Shown: one piece after another, positions 34,778-45,688 of the stretch | Numbering within the stretch: position 1 is the stretch's first letter | Layout of the letters: each line of letters opens with the position of its first letter | Assembly (NCBI GenBank): GCA_002633005.1 | Contig: NMRA01000349.1 | Location: forward strand, 434,522-483,952 | Direction of reading: 5' to 3' | Length of the DNA stretch: 49,431 nucleotides | Origin: Phoronis australis | Lineage: Eukaryota > Phoronida > Phoronidae | Translations under genes and position numbers: made by a program | Notes under the pieces: model-generated | What the model was told of the DNA's origin: nothing | The model's input: only the letters and a program-made list of their open reading frames with translations | Databases searched by the model: none

Positions 34778-37568
34778 AGGTCTCCCATTTGTCGCCTTCT
34801 ACACTAGACCCAGATGTTTTCCACGTTTTTTTAATTATTTTTCTCTTCGGTCTCCTTTCTCAGTCCAACACGAGAACTACGCATCCTTCCAAAACCTTTC
34901 AACTATTTTCAGCGTCTTGTTTAAACCACTATGCTGTTGCTGATGCCTTCCATTTATTCCCTGCTGTCACCTGTACCGCCGTGTCGTTTGTTGTGTGGGA
35001 TCTTCTGCCTTCTCCTGTTTCATGGTGTTATTGCTTATTCGATGAAACTTTCTGGGTAGAGCCGTTCATTTTGAATCTTTGTATCAGGTTGTCCATCTCA
35101 GTTTCATCCAGTATAAAATACATTCCACTTTCAAACTTACAACACTAGAAATGTAAAACTTTCTTCTGTCTCATTATATCTACCTTCATTGTGAATTGTG
35201 TACACCTGAAATGAGCAAACGCTTGAATATACAATGCAGTCTCAGACAATTGTAACGCATTTTTCACAATTTTAAGTTATTTTGTATGACAGCCTACGTA
35301 CACAACGAGACTTGGTCAGTTTGATAAATCGGAATACCAGCGCTGCTGGTGCAAATCACAACACCTCTGTTGAAACTCACTTACACTTATATCTAAAACA
35401 AAGCCTCAACCTTGAATGAAAAAAATAGATCCTTAATTAAAGCGCCGTCTTCCGGTCACAAAAAAATCATTTAGACCACTTGCCATTACGAGATTGAAAT
35501 GAAATTATTCCTCAGGCCTTCTCTAAATAAGCGTGATTTCTGGGCTTGAAATGAAATGACAGTTCGTTACTGCTCGTGACAATGATTTACAAGATGGCAA
35601 ATACGGTAAGGCGGCCATGCTACCGATCATGGTCCCGAGCAATAATGAACTTTTAATTCTTTGTAATACCACAAATCACTTTTCATTTGAGGAAGAAAAA
35701 GCAACTTGAGGCCAATTTCGTAACAGTAAGTGGTCCAAACCAAACGTAATTACTTTTATCGTCGGAATTCGGGTTTGTTATGACTTTGATGTCTAGCCCC
35801 CAACAAGTTTTTCCTTGTTCCGCAAGCTGAACTCGCATACCAAAAATATTCTCATATCAGTGCTACACCGTCAAAATATGCGGCTCAGCCAAGAATGTGA
35901 AGTTAAAAACACACAATAGCATTGACCGGAATTGGAAGAATGAAAGTTTACAATTTTCAAGCTTGAAGACCGTGGAGTTTTTGTACCCGATTGACCGTAG
36001 AAGAATCCTGAATAGTATTTCTTTTGAAGATCGTTATCAGAAAAGCATTGTTCATGAAACGGGGAGTTTTCGTGCGATACCGGCTGTACGTATTAGACTT
36101 TTAGACACATTTTAGGACTTGAAGGTCCTCTTAAGTATTGGAAGTCGTAAATGGACATTCTTTGGTTTTTACATCGGATAATATAAATTTTTAAAAAACC
36201 AAAATCCGTGTCAAAATTTACATTAACACGCACAAGCTCTGAAAAGTTCTTGGGGGGAGGCCGACCAATCCCGTTCCCCTCCCTTACTTGAACATCTTTT
36301 GACTCACACGAAGCTTCCCATATATCATTGGCTCACGGTCCAGCATTTGGACGCATGCTTTCTAATTAAGGCACAACTGAAAGATTTCTCATTGTTCAAA
36401 CTGTGAAATCAACATGGATGTCCAATGTTTGAGATAACTGAGTAATATCATGGTTCAGTGCTTTCTTTTTTACATGTCTGCGCATCTAGGAAAATGGAAT
36501 AACAATTCTAATTATATTTAAATGACTTCTTTCCAATTATAAAGAAACCTCGCCGGCACGTTTATGATTACGTGTAGCCTACTACACTTAAAATGTCCGC
36601 TTACGTAGATTGAAGTGAATATTGAAAGAAATTTTTGTTTCAACTTCTGATGCTGATTGAAATTCCATTACACCAGGAAAATATTTTCCTGGTAACGTCT
36701 ATGACTTCATTCAATAAATAAATTCATCTCACTGGCTTTTGTTTACTCAAGTTCAAGTTAACACCTTCCGTCCATATGTGGGATTGTGGCAAGTTCACGT
36801 AAGCCGCGGTTGTTTCAGTGATAGGGTTGGTTACCGAAACTGCAGGCAATATACCTAATGAGAAAATTTTAGGTCCAATGTATTTTATCTTCAATATATT
36901 TTTTAGTAAAATGTTGTCACTAAGCTTTTGTTAAATTGAACAGCCGAAAACAGAATACATTACAAGTGAAACTTTTCAAGATTATGTTTGACGACGTTTT
37001 TGACCCAAAGAAAAATCAATAGTTTTAAACTAAGTACAACAAGTTCTGTGTGTAATTTCGCATACTGTGAGTCGTCACGGCTGACGACAAAGTGAACATT
37101 CCGCTGGTTGGCAACTATTTTGAGTGCAACCTTTGTGGTTCCACAAAACGACAATGAGTGTCGCGCATTGTCGTAAAGTTAACGTAAAGCAGTAGAAAAA
37201 GCGGCAAAGCAGAATGTTTTCAAAGTTGGCTAAAATGGAACATCGTAGCCTTATTCGTATTTGAAGTGCCGCGAGTAACGATTCTTTAAATAAAGGCTAA
37301 GAAATCAAGGGATGCAAATCGGTCTTCCTTGTCGATCATTAAGCTTCTCTTATTCTCACTCCAAGGTACGTAGATCAAAGCTGCATTTCGACATCTGGGC
37401 ATTCGCTAAGAAGTAAAACCCGGGCCTTGCTTAGGCTTAGCCATGGCATGGGCAACAAGTACTGAAGTAGCCCCTCAGTTGGCATTCAGTGCGATGTATT
37501 TGCCTAGTAAACCGTACGCCCAATGCAACGGGCCTAGTTACATAGTATGTACTGTTATGTGTTGAGTG
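34778..37568. other. Intergenic DNA, no gene recognised
   Basis: The open frame 34789-35148 and smaller frames match no family. A perfect 22-bp palindrome (ACCAGGAAAATATTTTCCTG + GT) lies at 36672-36693. Otherwise it is AT-rich and featureless. Confidence 0.45.
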
Positions 37569-37611
37569 TTAAAGGAGAATGCCACCCGATTTAATTAGTA
37601 TTTTTTGCCGT

Positions 37612-37735
37612 TGTTGTGAATGTTGGTTTGTGTGGTCTCGTCTTTCGTGTTGTCTTGTGTGTTCGTGTTCGTCCGTGGGTTTCCGTCAGTGGCCGGATGT
37701 TGTAAGTTCTAGTTTTGTCACGTGACTGGGGAATC
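37612..37735 (+). repeat. 5' LTR, truncated to its first 124 bp
   Basis: It matches 40499-40622 with two differences, then diverges completely at 37736, so the last 133 bp of the LTR, including the TTCACAACA end, are missing or replaced. It contains the palindrome GTCACGTGAC (37718-37727). Confidence 0.85.
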
Positions 37736-37769
37736 GGTACCACGTGACTGTCGCTCGGTACCACCCGTG

Positions 37770-37787
37770 TGGTAGCGGGTAGGTCAC
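37770..37787 (+). other. Possible degenerate primer-binding site
   Basis: TGGTAGCGGGTAGG begins with the seven bases expected from the 3' end of animal initiator-Met tRNA (TGGTAGC) but then departs. It lies between a 9-bp inverted pair, CACCCGTGT (37762-37770) and ACACGGGTG (37791-37799). The call is weak because the 5' LTR border is damaged. Confidence 0.2.
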
Positions 37788-37958
37788 TGAACACGGGTGT
37801 TCAGCTGTTTCGTTTATTTATTATTATATTCTTCATTTTTCATTTTTGTCTAGTAAATATAATTACCATTAGTATCATTTTTTTGGTATTGTTATTTACT
37901 ATTTCAGTCTTTTCAGACCTACATTTAATTAGTGCCACACCCTTTGTGGTACCATAAC

Positions 37959-40088
37959 ATGGCGTCCAAGATTCTAATCAATTCTTGTGACGCTACAACA
38001 CTGTTGGGCCTTCCGGGTATGACTACTGATGTTGCTGCTGCAGTTATGGACTTCAGAGCAATATTAGCTATTACTCCGGAGAATGTGTGCAAGATACATT
38101 CCAGTTGGAAGCCAACCAAGACTGTACAGAAGTCCATAGACTTTACAGTCCCATGCGGTCTGCCAGAAGATTTGGAGGAAGTAGTCAAGGTTTGTGACGA
38201 ATATGGTAAGAAAACCTCATCAATACTTACCTCTAGCCCTGACTATTCATTTTCCAAGTTGGCAGCTAAACTGACTCCGCCGTCAAAGACTGGTAGTGGC
38301 GTTGCTTATGCAAAGTCTCATTCGCATACTAGCATGTCACCTACGCCCTCTGGCTCTGGCACTCATTACCTGTCACGTCTCCCACGCAACCTAATCTTTA
38401 GTGGCAAGTTAGGTACATGGGAGGACTTTCTATGGAAGTTCAGTAATGTTGCCCGAGACAATTTTTGGTCAGGTCAAAAATGTAGAACGGAGCTGGGCAT
38501 GTGCTTGGAAGGTGATGCCTCTCGTTGGTTTTTCAACCATGTTAAAGCTCATCCACACTCAAGTTTCGACCAAATTGTGGATCATATGACCTATCGTTTT
38601 GGGGCAGATGTCGAGTGCAATGAAGTGCACCAACTTAGGTTCCAGTCAGCCAAGCAGACTTCTGACGAGTCCTTAGAACAATGGGCTGACCGTCTTACAA
38701 GTTTATTCTTGTTGGCCTTTCCAGAGGCGAGGGACTCTGATAAAGCTCAGGCGGTTCTTCGGTTCTGTTTAGGTCTACAGGATAGAGAGGTTGCGCAGTT
38801 GGCTATAAACAGTCGACCAAGTACACTCATGGCTGCCTTGAATGCCGCTAGGTGGTTTTCAACAACCAAAGACTTGATGGCTACTTCCAATTCACCGAAG
38901 TCAGTATCTTTTTGTAGAGAAGGGAATATGGAAGGAGATGAAGTTGCTGTTCGCCAAGTAACCAAGAAGCCAGCTCTTAAGTTCATTCCTCGTAGCTCCT
39001 TAGAGTCTCGATTAGATGTTCTTGAGGGTAGGTGCAATGACTTAGATGCGTCGGTTTCATTCCTTATGACTGACAATGCTAAGCTTCATAAGAAGATGGA
39101 TGAGTTAAAGTCTGACCTTTTAGAAAATCGGAGGGAAGTATCAAACAATTTTAACAAGTTGTTTGCAATGTTACAGACACAGTCGCCGAAGCGACCTTCT
39201 CCATCTTCACCAAGAGTTTCACCGAGTTCATCTCTGGGAAGATCTTCTAATCCTCCTCCCAGGTGTTTCAAGTGTGGAAAGCTGGGTCATTATCAGTCGG
39301 CTTGTTGGAATTCTGTTTCAGCTCGTCGAATGAACTTTGACCTCCCTGACAGTAAGAAAGTAGTTGGCCTGTTAGGTTTCTTGAAAAAATCGGTTCAGAA
39401 ATTCATGAAACGTACTAGTTCAACTGAGGCTTTCCTTTCCAAGACAGCTGAGTCATCTACTCAGACTGCTGGTGAGTTCTCTGTACCTTCAACTGAAGAT
39501 GATAGAACTGTATCTAATCCAGTAGATAGTATTGAAGTTTCAGACCCATCAGTTGATAAGATTGCATATGACTCATTGATTACTCAAGATGTTGCAGTTA
39601 CTGTTTCACAGAATGTCCCACTAACTCCAGGGGGGCTGTCTCAGCCTGATTTCATACGAGATGTGGCAGTGAGTAGGAACGTCTGTGTCTCTCCTGCAGC
39701 GTCAATTGGTGAGTCCGTTCCAGAGACCATAAAGATTAAGAAGAGTGCACGTGCATTTCTTCCCAAAGTAGACAAATGTGTTGGAACTAGGCAAGTGATT
39801 ACGAATCCTGACTCCAACCCTACACTGGCTACTCAGTCACTTTCTCCATGTGACCTTGACGAGACAGATTTCGGTCTGTCCGGCATTTTTGCTTCAGATG
39901 GTGCAGATAATGAAAAGTTTGATCTGAAACCTGATGGCTGTTTTATTTATAACAATACAACATCTCCGAATGTTTTAAATATTTCCGCTAAACAGTCCGC
40001 AGATCCTGATTTTTCTTTCATTATTAATCGTGAGGTCACGCAACCAGCAGACCTCATGTTCTGTCCACCATTTGTTAATTTTCTGTAG
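37959..40088 (+). CDS. gag: Retrotransposon Gag protein with HhH-like N-terminus and CCHC zinc knuckle
   Basis: An intact frame of 709 residues starts at ATG 37959 (AACATGG context). An in-frame extension to 37932 has no ATG. Residues about 8-45 (INSCDATTLLGLPGMTTDVA and on) look like a helix-hairpin-helix of the LNxAxxxxLxxLPGIGxxxA type. Residues about 141-300 (LIFSGKLGTWEDFLWKF, CLEGDASRWF, QTSDESLEQWADRL, FCLGLQDREVAQLA) are the retrotransposon gag capsid domain. Residues about 347-407 form a coiled coil. CFKCGKLGHYQSAC at about 436-449 is a CX2CX4HX4C knuckle. A Ser/Thr-rich tail of about 250 residues follows with no aspartic protease motif. The product should form particles and package RNA; all enzymes would have to come from elsewhere. 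Confidence 0.9.
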   Translation: MASKILINSCDATTLLGLPGMTTDVAAAVMDFRAILAITPENVCKIHSSWKPTKTVQKSIDFTVPCGLPEDLEEVVKVCDEYGKKTSSILTSSPDYSFSKLAAKLTPPSKTGSGVAYAKSHSHTSMSPTPSGSGTHYLSRLPRNLIFSGKLGTWEDFLWKFSNVARDNFWSGQKCRTELGMCLEGDASRWFFNHVKAHPHSSFDQIVDHMTYRFGADVECNEVHQLRFQSAKQTSDESLEQWADRLTSLFLLAFPEARDSDKAQAVLRFCLGLQDREVAQLAINSRPSTLMAALNAARWFSTTKDLMATSNSPKSVSFCREGNMEGDEVAVRQVTKKPALKFIPRSSLESRLDVLEGRCNDLDASVSFLMTDNAKLHKKMDELKSDLLENRREVSNNFNKLFAMLQTQSPKRPSPSSPRVSPSSSLGRSSNPPPRCFKCGKLGHYQSACWNSVSARRMNFDLPDSKKVVGLLGFLKKSVQKFMKRTSSTEAFLSKTAESSTQTAGEFSVPSTEDDRTVSNPVDSIEVSDPSVDKIAYDSLITQDVAVTVSQNVPLTPGGLSQPDFIRDVAVSRNVCVSPAASIGESVPETIKIKKSARAFLPKVDKCVGTRQVITNPDSNPTLATQSLSPCDLDETDFGLSGIFASDGADNEKFDLKPDGCFIYNNTTSPNVLNISAKQSADPDFSFIINREVTQPADLMFCPPFVNFL

Positions 40089-40484
40089 TAGCTTACTGCG
40101 CTACCTTGCTGTTGCTTGTTGTTTTGTGCACTATATGTTTTGTGTTCATTACTTGTTCATATGGTCCAAATGTTAATAGTTTTTTTTAAAATATATAGTA
40201 CAGTAAATTCTTCTTGTTACAAGTTTAATTTTTTTTTGACCATATGTACCTTGTAACTAGTATTTTTCAAATTTTCAAGTATCCCCAGTCATGTACTTTT
40301 GTGAAGTGTTTAGTTTTTTTATTGTAAATCCGGCCACATAGGTTTTAGTTACTCTAGTATTTTTCGTAGTATAGTTCTTATTTTTCATAATGTATATTAG
40401 ACATTGGTCAGTTTATTTTTTACTATTTCATTAGTTAAGGGGGGAGTAAAGGTTGGGTGGTTTTTTTTTATCATTCTTCTATTT

Positions 40485-40498
40485 AGGGAGGGGAGGAA
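40485..40498 (+). other. Polypurine tract
   Basis: AGGGAGGGGAGGAA lies immediately upstream of the 3' LTR start TGTTGTGAA, the position where plus-strand DNA synthesis is primed in LTR elements. Confidence 0.8.
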
Positions 40499-40755
40499 TG
40501 TTGTGAATGTTGGTTTGTGTGGTCTTGTCTATCGTGTTGTCTTGTGTGTTCGTGTTCGTCCGTGGGTTTCCGTCAGTGGCCGGATGTTGTAAGTTCTAGT
40601 TTTGTCACGTGACTGGGGAATCAAGAGCTCTCTGTTCGTGTGGCACTGCTGCACGCAGGACGTCTGCGTTTGTGGGTCTTCAACTCAAGCGTGTATTCAA
40701 GCTTTCATATGAGTAAAGGTAAGCTGCACGAGAACCTGTGTATCGATTCACAACA
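40499..40755 (+). repeat. 3' LTR, full length 257 bp
   Basis: It is bounded by the 9-bp inverted pair TGTTGTGAA (40499-40507) and TTCACAACA (40747-40755). The first 124 bp match the 5' LTR, and it is followed by the target duplication CCGT. Confidence 0.85.
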
Positions 40756-40892
40756 CCGTCTTAATCGGTCTATATCCACATCACCTCGCATACGGTAGAC
40801 CTTACCTTGCCGAGAGGTGTCCCGTTAACCTGTGAGGAAGGTGAGAAACGATGCAGCGACGTCAGTGGTTCATTTGCAGAGTGAATGCCACT

Positions 40893-41075
40893 ATGTTGCG
40901 GTGCATCGTTTTCGCTTGTCCGAACTATGCAGCTGCGAGGAAAGCGGGTATATTGTTTTTTCGACTTCCTCGAGAGTTCGAAATGCTTAGGAAGTGGCTC
41001 GCAGTAGAGAAGAATGAAAAATACGCTGTAAATAGCAAGTATGAGGCTGTGTAACATTTCCCACGTCTGTGGCCT
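40893..41075 (+). pseudogene. THAP zinc-finger domain with frameshift
   Basis: From ATG 40893 the frame reads MLRCIVFACPN, then ILFFRLPREFEMLRKW, then KYEAV and a stop at 41052. Shifting the frame by one gives CNISH right after. This matches the THAP plan C-X4-C, F-x-x-L-P, a conserved W, then C-X3-H (consensus C-X2-H) after 44 residues. The frame break removes the last zinc ligands, so it is inactive as it stands. Its place inside TTAA-bounded termini suggests it was part of a DNA-transposon protein. An overlapping minus-strand frame (40770-41279) has no recognisable domain. Confidence 0.6.
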
Positions 41076-41811
41076 GCAGTCGTCAACAGTGCCTGATGAA
41101 TGCCGGCTTACCAAAAAAATATCCATACATTCCGTTCTCTGAGCTTGTTCGCGGCGCCTCTCTAGTATTTCACTGTATTGTATTCCGGTTCGAACTGCTA
41201 GCCTGTGAAACTTAACAATCGACCTGCGAAGTCTTCGTCCGGAGGAGCTCTCGTCTAATTCGTGATTGCGAGTTGCCATGTTGACGTTGAGCGTTCTGTT
41301 TCAAAATGAATTATTCTCACCCTAACCAATACTTATATAAAACTGAAACGAAGTCTGTCTCATTAAATGCAATTTGTAATGCCTTTGGAGTGCTCGTGAG
41401 TGCAAATGATTTGAGAAGCCAGCAATGAATAAATCATTGCGTTACCGGCTTTAGGTGCAATGAACTAATTGACGGTGCACTGAGGCCGTGTGAGCGCATG
41501 GTAATTCAGTGTTTGCTGATAGAAACTACTGTGAAACAATAACTCGATTTTCTATCCCACGGCCAGGTGTTAGGGGAATCTTTATTTACATTCACCATTA
41601 TTCAAATAATGATTGTCAATGTACAACTTCTGCCCCGACAGTTCTGTGGCCAAAAGGGATTCGTGGTCCCCGACGAGTAAGTAGATTTGTAGTTTCATGG
41701 CTAATTCACCAACATAATCACCTGCACATTACTTCTTTGGCTCACTAGTATAGTATTTTCTTGAGTGGAAGTCTAGTTTCCAGCTTTGGCTGGTTTACAT
41801 TCGTGATGTCT

Positions 41812-41923
41812 TCAGTCCGGCCACGACGGGCCTGATCAGTTTCTGAGCTGCTGTCCGGGATAACGAGTCAGTCCAGCCGCAACGGGCCTGATCGGGCTCC
41901 GAGCCACTGGCCAGGATAACAAG
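41812..41923. repeat. Two tandem 56-bp units
   Basis: TCAGTCC.GCC.C.ACGGGCCTGATC begins each unit (41812 and 41868), and each ends with GGATAACRAG. They are GC-richer than their surroundings and lie inside the DNA-transposon relic. Confidence 0.75.
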
Positions 41924-43139
41924 CGTTTTGTGTGTTTAGAACTTAAAAAAATCACAAATCTAAACAACACAGATCTAGGTTCTCCTGTCTGTATCTCACG
42001 GAAAAATACTTTGAATTAATCAAATTTATCTCTGAACAGACCCCAAACTCCTGCTACGGACCTTATTGGCCTGCTGAACTTTGTAGGCTACGGTGTGTCC
42101 AAATACCAATAAATCCGTAACAACGAAATAAAACAATTTGTTTTTATAACAACGCGGTGTCTTTTTAAGGGTTTTAAATAGAAGTTTGATGATTTATTGG
42201 TCTTAAACGATGAATTCAAGCAATAAGCTGACACCACTAACCCGTGTTGTGATCTGCTGAACAGACTGCGTGTGAAACCAGTTACGTCATTGGATAATTT
42301 CAACACCTCCGTCTGCCGTCAGGTGTCAGGTAACGCAACCGTACGTGCCGTTATCGAGTAGAACTACTTAATCTAAATTGATACAAGTTGGTTTGTTTTT
42401 TGGGTGGCATGCTCCTTTAAGACACTGGATCATCTCAACAATGATAGAGCCGTCAGAGCGCTAGGGACTAGGGAGTTTCCAATCAGTTGCCATATGAATT
42501 CTTCAGACTTTACCGCTCTTGACTGGTAAAGTGTCAATGTTGGATTTTGCTGTAGCCAAGGGCAAGGTAGCAGTACTGTGCGTAGACAGTGACCATCGTC
42601 TCGAGCTGACTAGATTCATTTATAGGAGCTTCATACGCCAGAAGCTTTTCAGCAAATTATGCCTCATACCTGTGAGTGATATTGGTCCTAGCTCACACTG
42701 ACTAAAACATCAAAGTCACGTCGTTATAAATACCTTGGGAGGCCGTCGATGTATTTAATTCCTTCCAATTTGAAGAAATGCTCTGATTATCAAACTTTTT
42801 CTTTGAGCAGTCCCTTGTTCAGTTCCCAAAATCGGAAACTATGCATTTTTCACTCTGCGGGCAGCAGGTGGTATGATATCATATCTGCTTTATCGCAGTG
42901 ACTTTCCATTCAAAAAGAGCCTCTAAGGGTTTGGAAAAAGAGTGTTTTATGGCTCTTTCGGTAACATATAGTGCTACCTCTGGTACCCTTGCTCAACCGT
43001 GGTGTTTTAAGATATGTTGTTTTGTAAGCATAAATTTTACTTTTTATGCGCCCTCATATTTTAATGCGGGTGTATATTGCAACTCATCTCTGCCTGGGCG
43101 TTCGGCTGCTGTATTTCCTAAATCCTTTGCAGGATTCTA

Positions 43140-44235
43140 ATGAAAATTAGCAGGTGCATTCCTATAAATCTGACGGCGGATGACAACGAATTTCGGACCG
43201 AGCCGACTATCGCTATGTCCCCTATTGACAATTTTAGTTTTGACGTTAACCTCTGTATCTTTAGAGTTCCTTGATGGATTTTCATGAAATTTGTCAAATA
43301 AGTTTCTATTAAAGGAGACGACAACTGCCTTCCCATTTGTGGATGTATTTGATTTATTCTACACCGTCTTGTGGGCATTTTAAATTTTTTTGGGTTCATT
43401 TTGGAGTCTGTCTTTTTTATGGAAAACCGCCCCTGTGGATCATAGTGAAAATTGGCAGATGTGTGTCTGAAGAGAAGACCGCGGATGGCGTTAATTTTCT
43501 TATGGGTTCGTCTACTTTGGCCCCATTAGTGGTGCTTTTGATTTTTGCATCTATTCCTTCATTTCCTTAACTCTTTGTAGGATCTTTGTGAAATTTAGCA
43601 GACGTGTTCTTATGGAGCTGGTAACAGATGCAGACGAGTTTCCTACCTACCGACTACCACTTTGCCCTCTAGTGGCATTTATAATTTTTTTACATTTGTC
43701 TCTGTATCTTTGGAGTTCACTGGTGGATTTTCGTGAAATTTGGCAAATATCCTTCTATTAAGGAGACAACGATGCGGTGTCATTTTATAGATAGCTTTTT
43801 CATTTTTTGAGTTATTTTTTTGACGTATTCTGAGTCACCTAATACTGGTAGCCATTTTCATTATTTTCAATTCGTCTGCCTTTTTATACAACAAACTGTT
43901 CAGAGATTCATCATTAAAATTGGCAGTTGTATTCTTACTCAAAAGATGACTCTCATGCATTTTCATTTGGTCCAACCACTGTTGTTTCCCCTAGTTGCGT
44001 TTGCATCTGTGGCTGTATCTCCCTTGCAAAACCTTTTCAGAGTTTGGCAAGTTTATTACTATTATTCCTATTAACTTAATAACAGATCGTCGAGTTGTAC
44101 TGATCACAATTCCATTTTTCAACCTCGCTTCTGTAATTCTTGATTGATTTTCATGAAATTTTACTGTTCTAGAGACGACACCATTTTTGGACACGTTTGA
44201 CATATATACCGTGCCACCTAATGGCAATATTTATG
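43140..44235. repeat. Degenerate tandem repeat, about 150-bp monomers
   Basis: A GTGAAATTTRGCA-like core followed by a TTCTTA or TTCTAT segment recurs near 43140, 43283, 43446, 43587, 43733, 43912 and 44152. A longer TCTGTATCTTTRGAGTTC core recurs at 43252 and 43701 (449 bp apart), pointing to a higher-order period of about 450 bp. Apparent open frames inside it are repeat by-products. Confidence 0.7.
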
Positions 44236-44287
44236 ATACTAGTTAACAATCGTAGAAATATGCCGTTTGCGGTGCAGCATTTCAATG

Positions 44288-44787
44288 CGCAAGTTTGTTT
44301 AGCAGTTTGGGTATTAAGAGAGAAGTGTAACTGTGCTTCTTTTGACATATGATCGATTTGAAACATTTTAACTATCTTTCAAAGATATAGAATTGACATT
44401 TCCCACATGCATCGGACATGCAAAATCATCTTAAATGAGCTCTTTTGGCTTTTTAAACAATTGTTTCCAAGAGAATTTCTAATGGGGTTCTTCTTTCTGG
44501 GGACTCTTTCGATCACTGCAAAATACCGGTAATCAAATTCAAGGACAACACATGACATCTTTTAATGAAATTCAACCTGTTACAAATTCAAAAAGTAGTA
44601 TATAAAATAGGATGTTTCTTCGGTGATAAAATCAGTGGGTGCCAGACTTAAATATGCAACTCCAAAGTTTAAAGAATATATGACATTTTTCAAAAATAAT
44701 ACAAAAATAAATATTTTGCACCGTGTGGTCTCTAATTGTCTCATCATCGGTTACTGACTTGCATTCAGAAATAGCCAAAGCAAGTGA
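44288..44787. repeat. Direct copy 1 of about 0.5 kb block beside an N
   Basis: It matches 44803-45293 with a few differences. About 14 bases and the N at 44802 separate the copies. Confidence 0.85.
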
Positions 44788-44802
44788 CTGTCTTTCAGTA
44801 NA

Positions 44803-45293
44803 AGTTTGTTTAGCAGTTTGAGTATTAAGAGAGAAGTGTAACTGTGCTTCTTTTGACATATGATCGATTTGAAACATTTTAACTATCTTTCAAAGATATA
44901 GAATTGACATTTCCCACATGCATCGGACATGCAAAATCATCTTAAATGAGCTCTTTTGGCTTTTTAAACAATTGTTTCCAAGAGAATTTCTAATGGGGTT
45001 CTTCTTTCTGGGCACTCTTTCTGTCACTGCAAAATATCGTTAATCAAATTCAAGGACAACACACAGCATCTTTTAATGAAATTCAACCTGTTACAAATTC
45101 AAAAAGTATTATATAAAATAGGATGTTTCTTCGGTGATAAAATCAGTGGGTGCCAGACTTAAATATGCAACTCCAAAGTTTAAAGAATATATGACATTTT
45201 TCAAAAATAATTACACAAAAATAAATATTTTGCACCGTGTGGTCCCTAATTGTCTCATCATCTGTTATTGACTTGCATTCAGAAATAGCCAAT
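44803..45293. repeat. Direct copy 2 of about 0.5 kb block beside an N
   Basis: Partner of 44288-44787. Its right end runs into unique sequence before the Toll-like receptor 3' end, so one of the two is probably an assembly duplicate. Confidence 0.85.
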
Positions 45294-45529
45294 CAGTATT
45301 AGACAAGAAAATTCATGCCACTCACGTCATGAAAATGGTCTTGAGTTTTTAGAAGTGATTTCAATGAGGGCTTCGAAAGGACAGACATTTTTGTTGCTTT
45401 TGAGGTCAGGATCTTAATACATTGGTTGGCTAATCACGGCATGTCATTTTATCGACTGAGCATGGCCTTTAAGAATAACAAATTGTAGAAATCACTTCTC
45501 ACCTGAGTAAAGAACATGTTGAGACCACT

Positions 45530-45535
45530 TTTATT
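45530..45535 (-). promoter_or_regulatory. Candidate polyadenylation signal of the Toll-like receptor
   Basis: AATAAA on the minus strand, about 155 nt past the stop codon. Position is the only support. Confidence 0.35.
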
Positions 45536-45688
45536 GTAGTAAGTTGTCTATATCAAAGTATGCTTCTTGGTTGATAGCGGCTCAAAAGAATATATGTACT
45601 GAGCATAGACCGACTACGCGAGGAGTGGACCAAAATCCCTATAATAAAAGTCACCACATTATTTGATTTGAACGCAAAACTTTCTAAG

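Larger units (their letters stand above)
37612..40755 (+). mobile_element. Gag-only LTR retrotransposon (non-autonomous)
   Basis: A 124-bp direct repeat (37612-37735 and 40499-40622) differs at two positions. The 3' copy continues to 40755, giving a 257-bp LTR that begins TGTTGTGAA and ends with the exact complement TTCACAACA. The four bases CCGT precede the 5' LTR (37608-37611) and follow the 3' LTR (40756-40759), a target duplication. A polypurine tract AGGGAGGGGAGGAA sits directly before the 3' LTR. Only one long frame, Gag, lies between, and 410 bp separate its stop from the LTR. There is no protease, reverse transcriptase, RNase H or integrase. The 4-bp duplication and Gag type fit Ty3/Gypsy-like elements. 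Confidence 0.85.
37569..42420. mobile_element. TTAA-flanked DNA-transposon relic (Kolobok-like), carrying a nested LTR element
   Basis: The left border is TTAA (37569-37572) followed by AGGAGAATGCCACCC. The right border is GGGTGGCATGCTCCT followed by TTAA (42417-42420). The 15-bp termini are inverted with 14/15 identity and sit directly inside TTAA target duplications. Between them lies a broken THAP domain (40893-41075). TTAA duplications plus a THAP domain are known features of the Kolobok superfamily; piggyBac also uses TTAA but lacks THAP. Removing the LTR element leaves about 1.7 kb, so it is a decayed or internally deleted copy. The Kolobok assignment is inference. Confidence 0.5.

Noticed and set aside
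34789-35148. 119-codon frame starting at the end of the MITE
   Set aside because: Hydrophobic low-information sequence, no ATG-proximal signal or family resemblance; probably chance in AT-rich DNA.
40770-41279. 169-codon minus-strand open frame
   Set aside because: It lies antisense to the THAP fragment, has no recognisable domain and a composition typical of a shadow frame.
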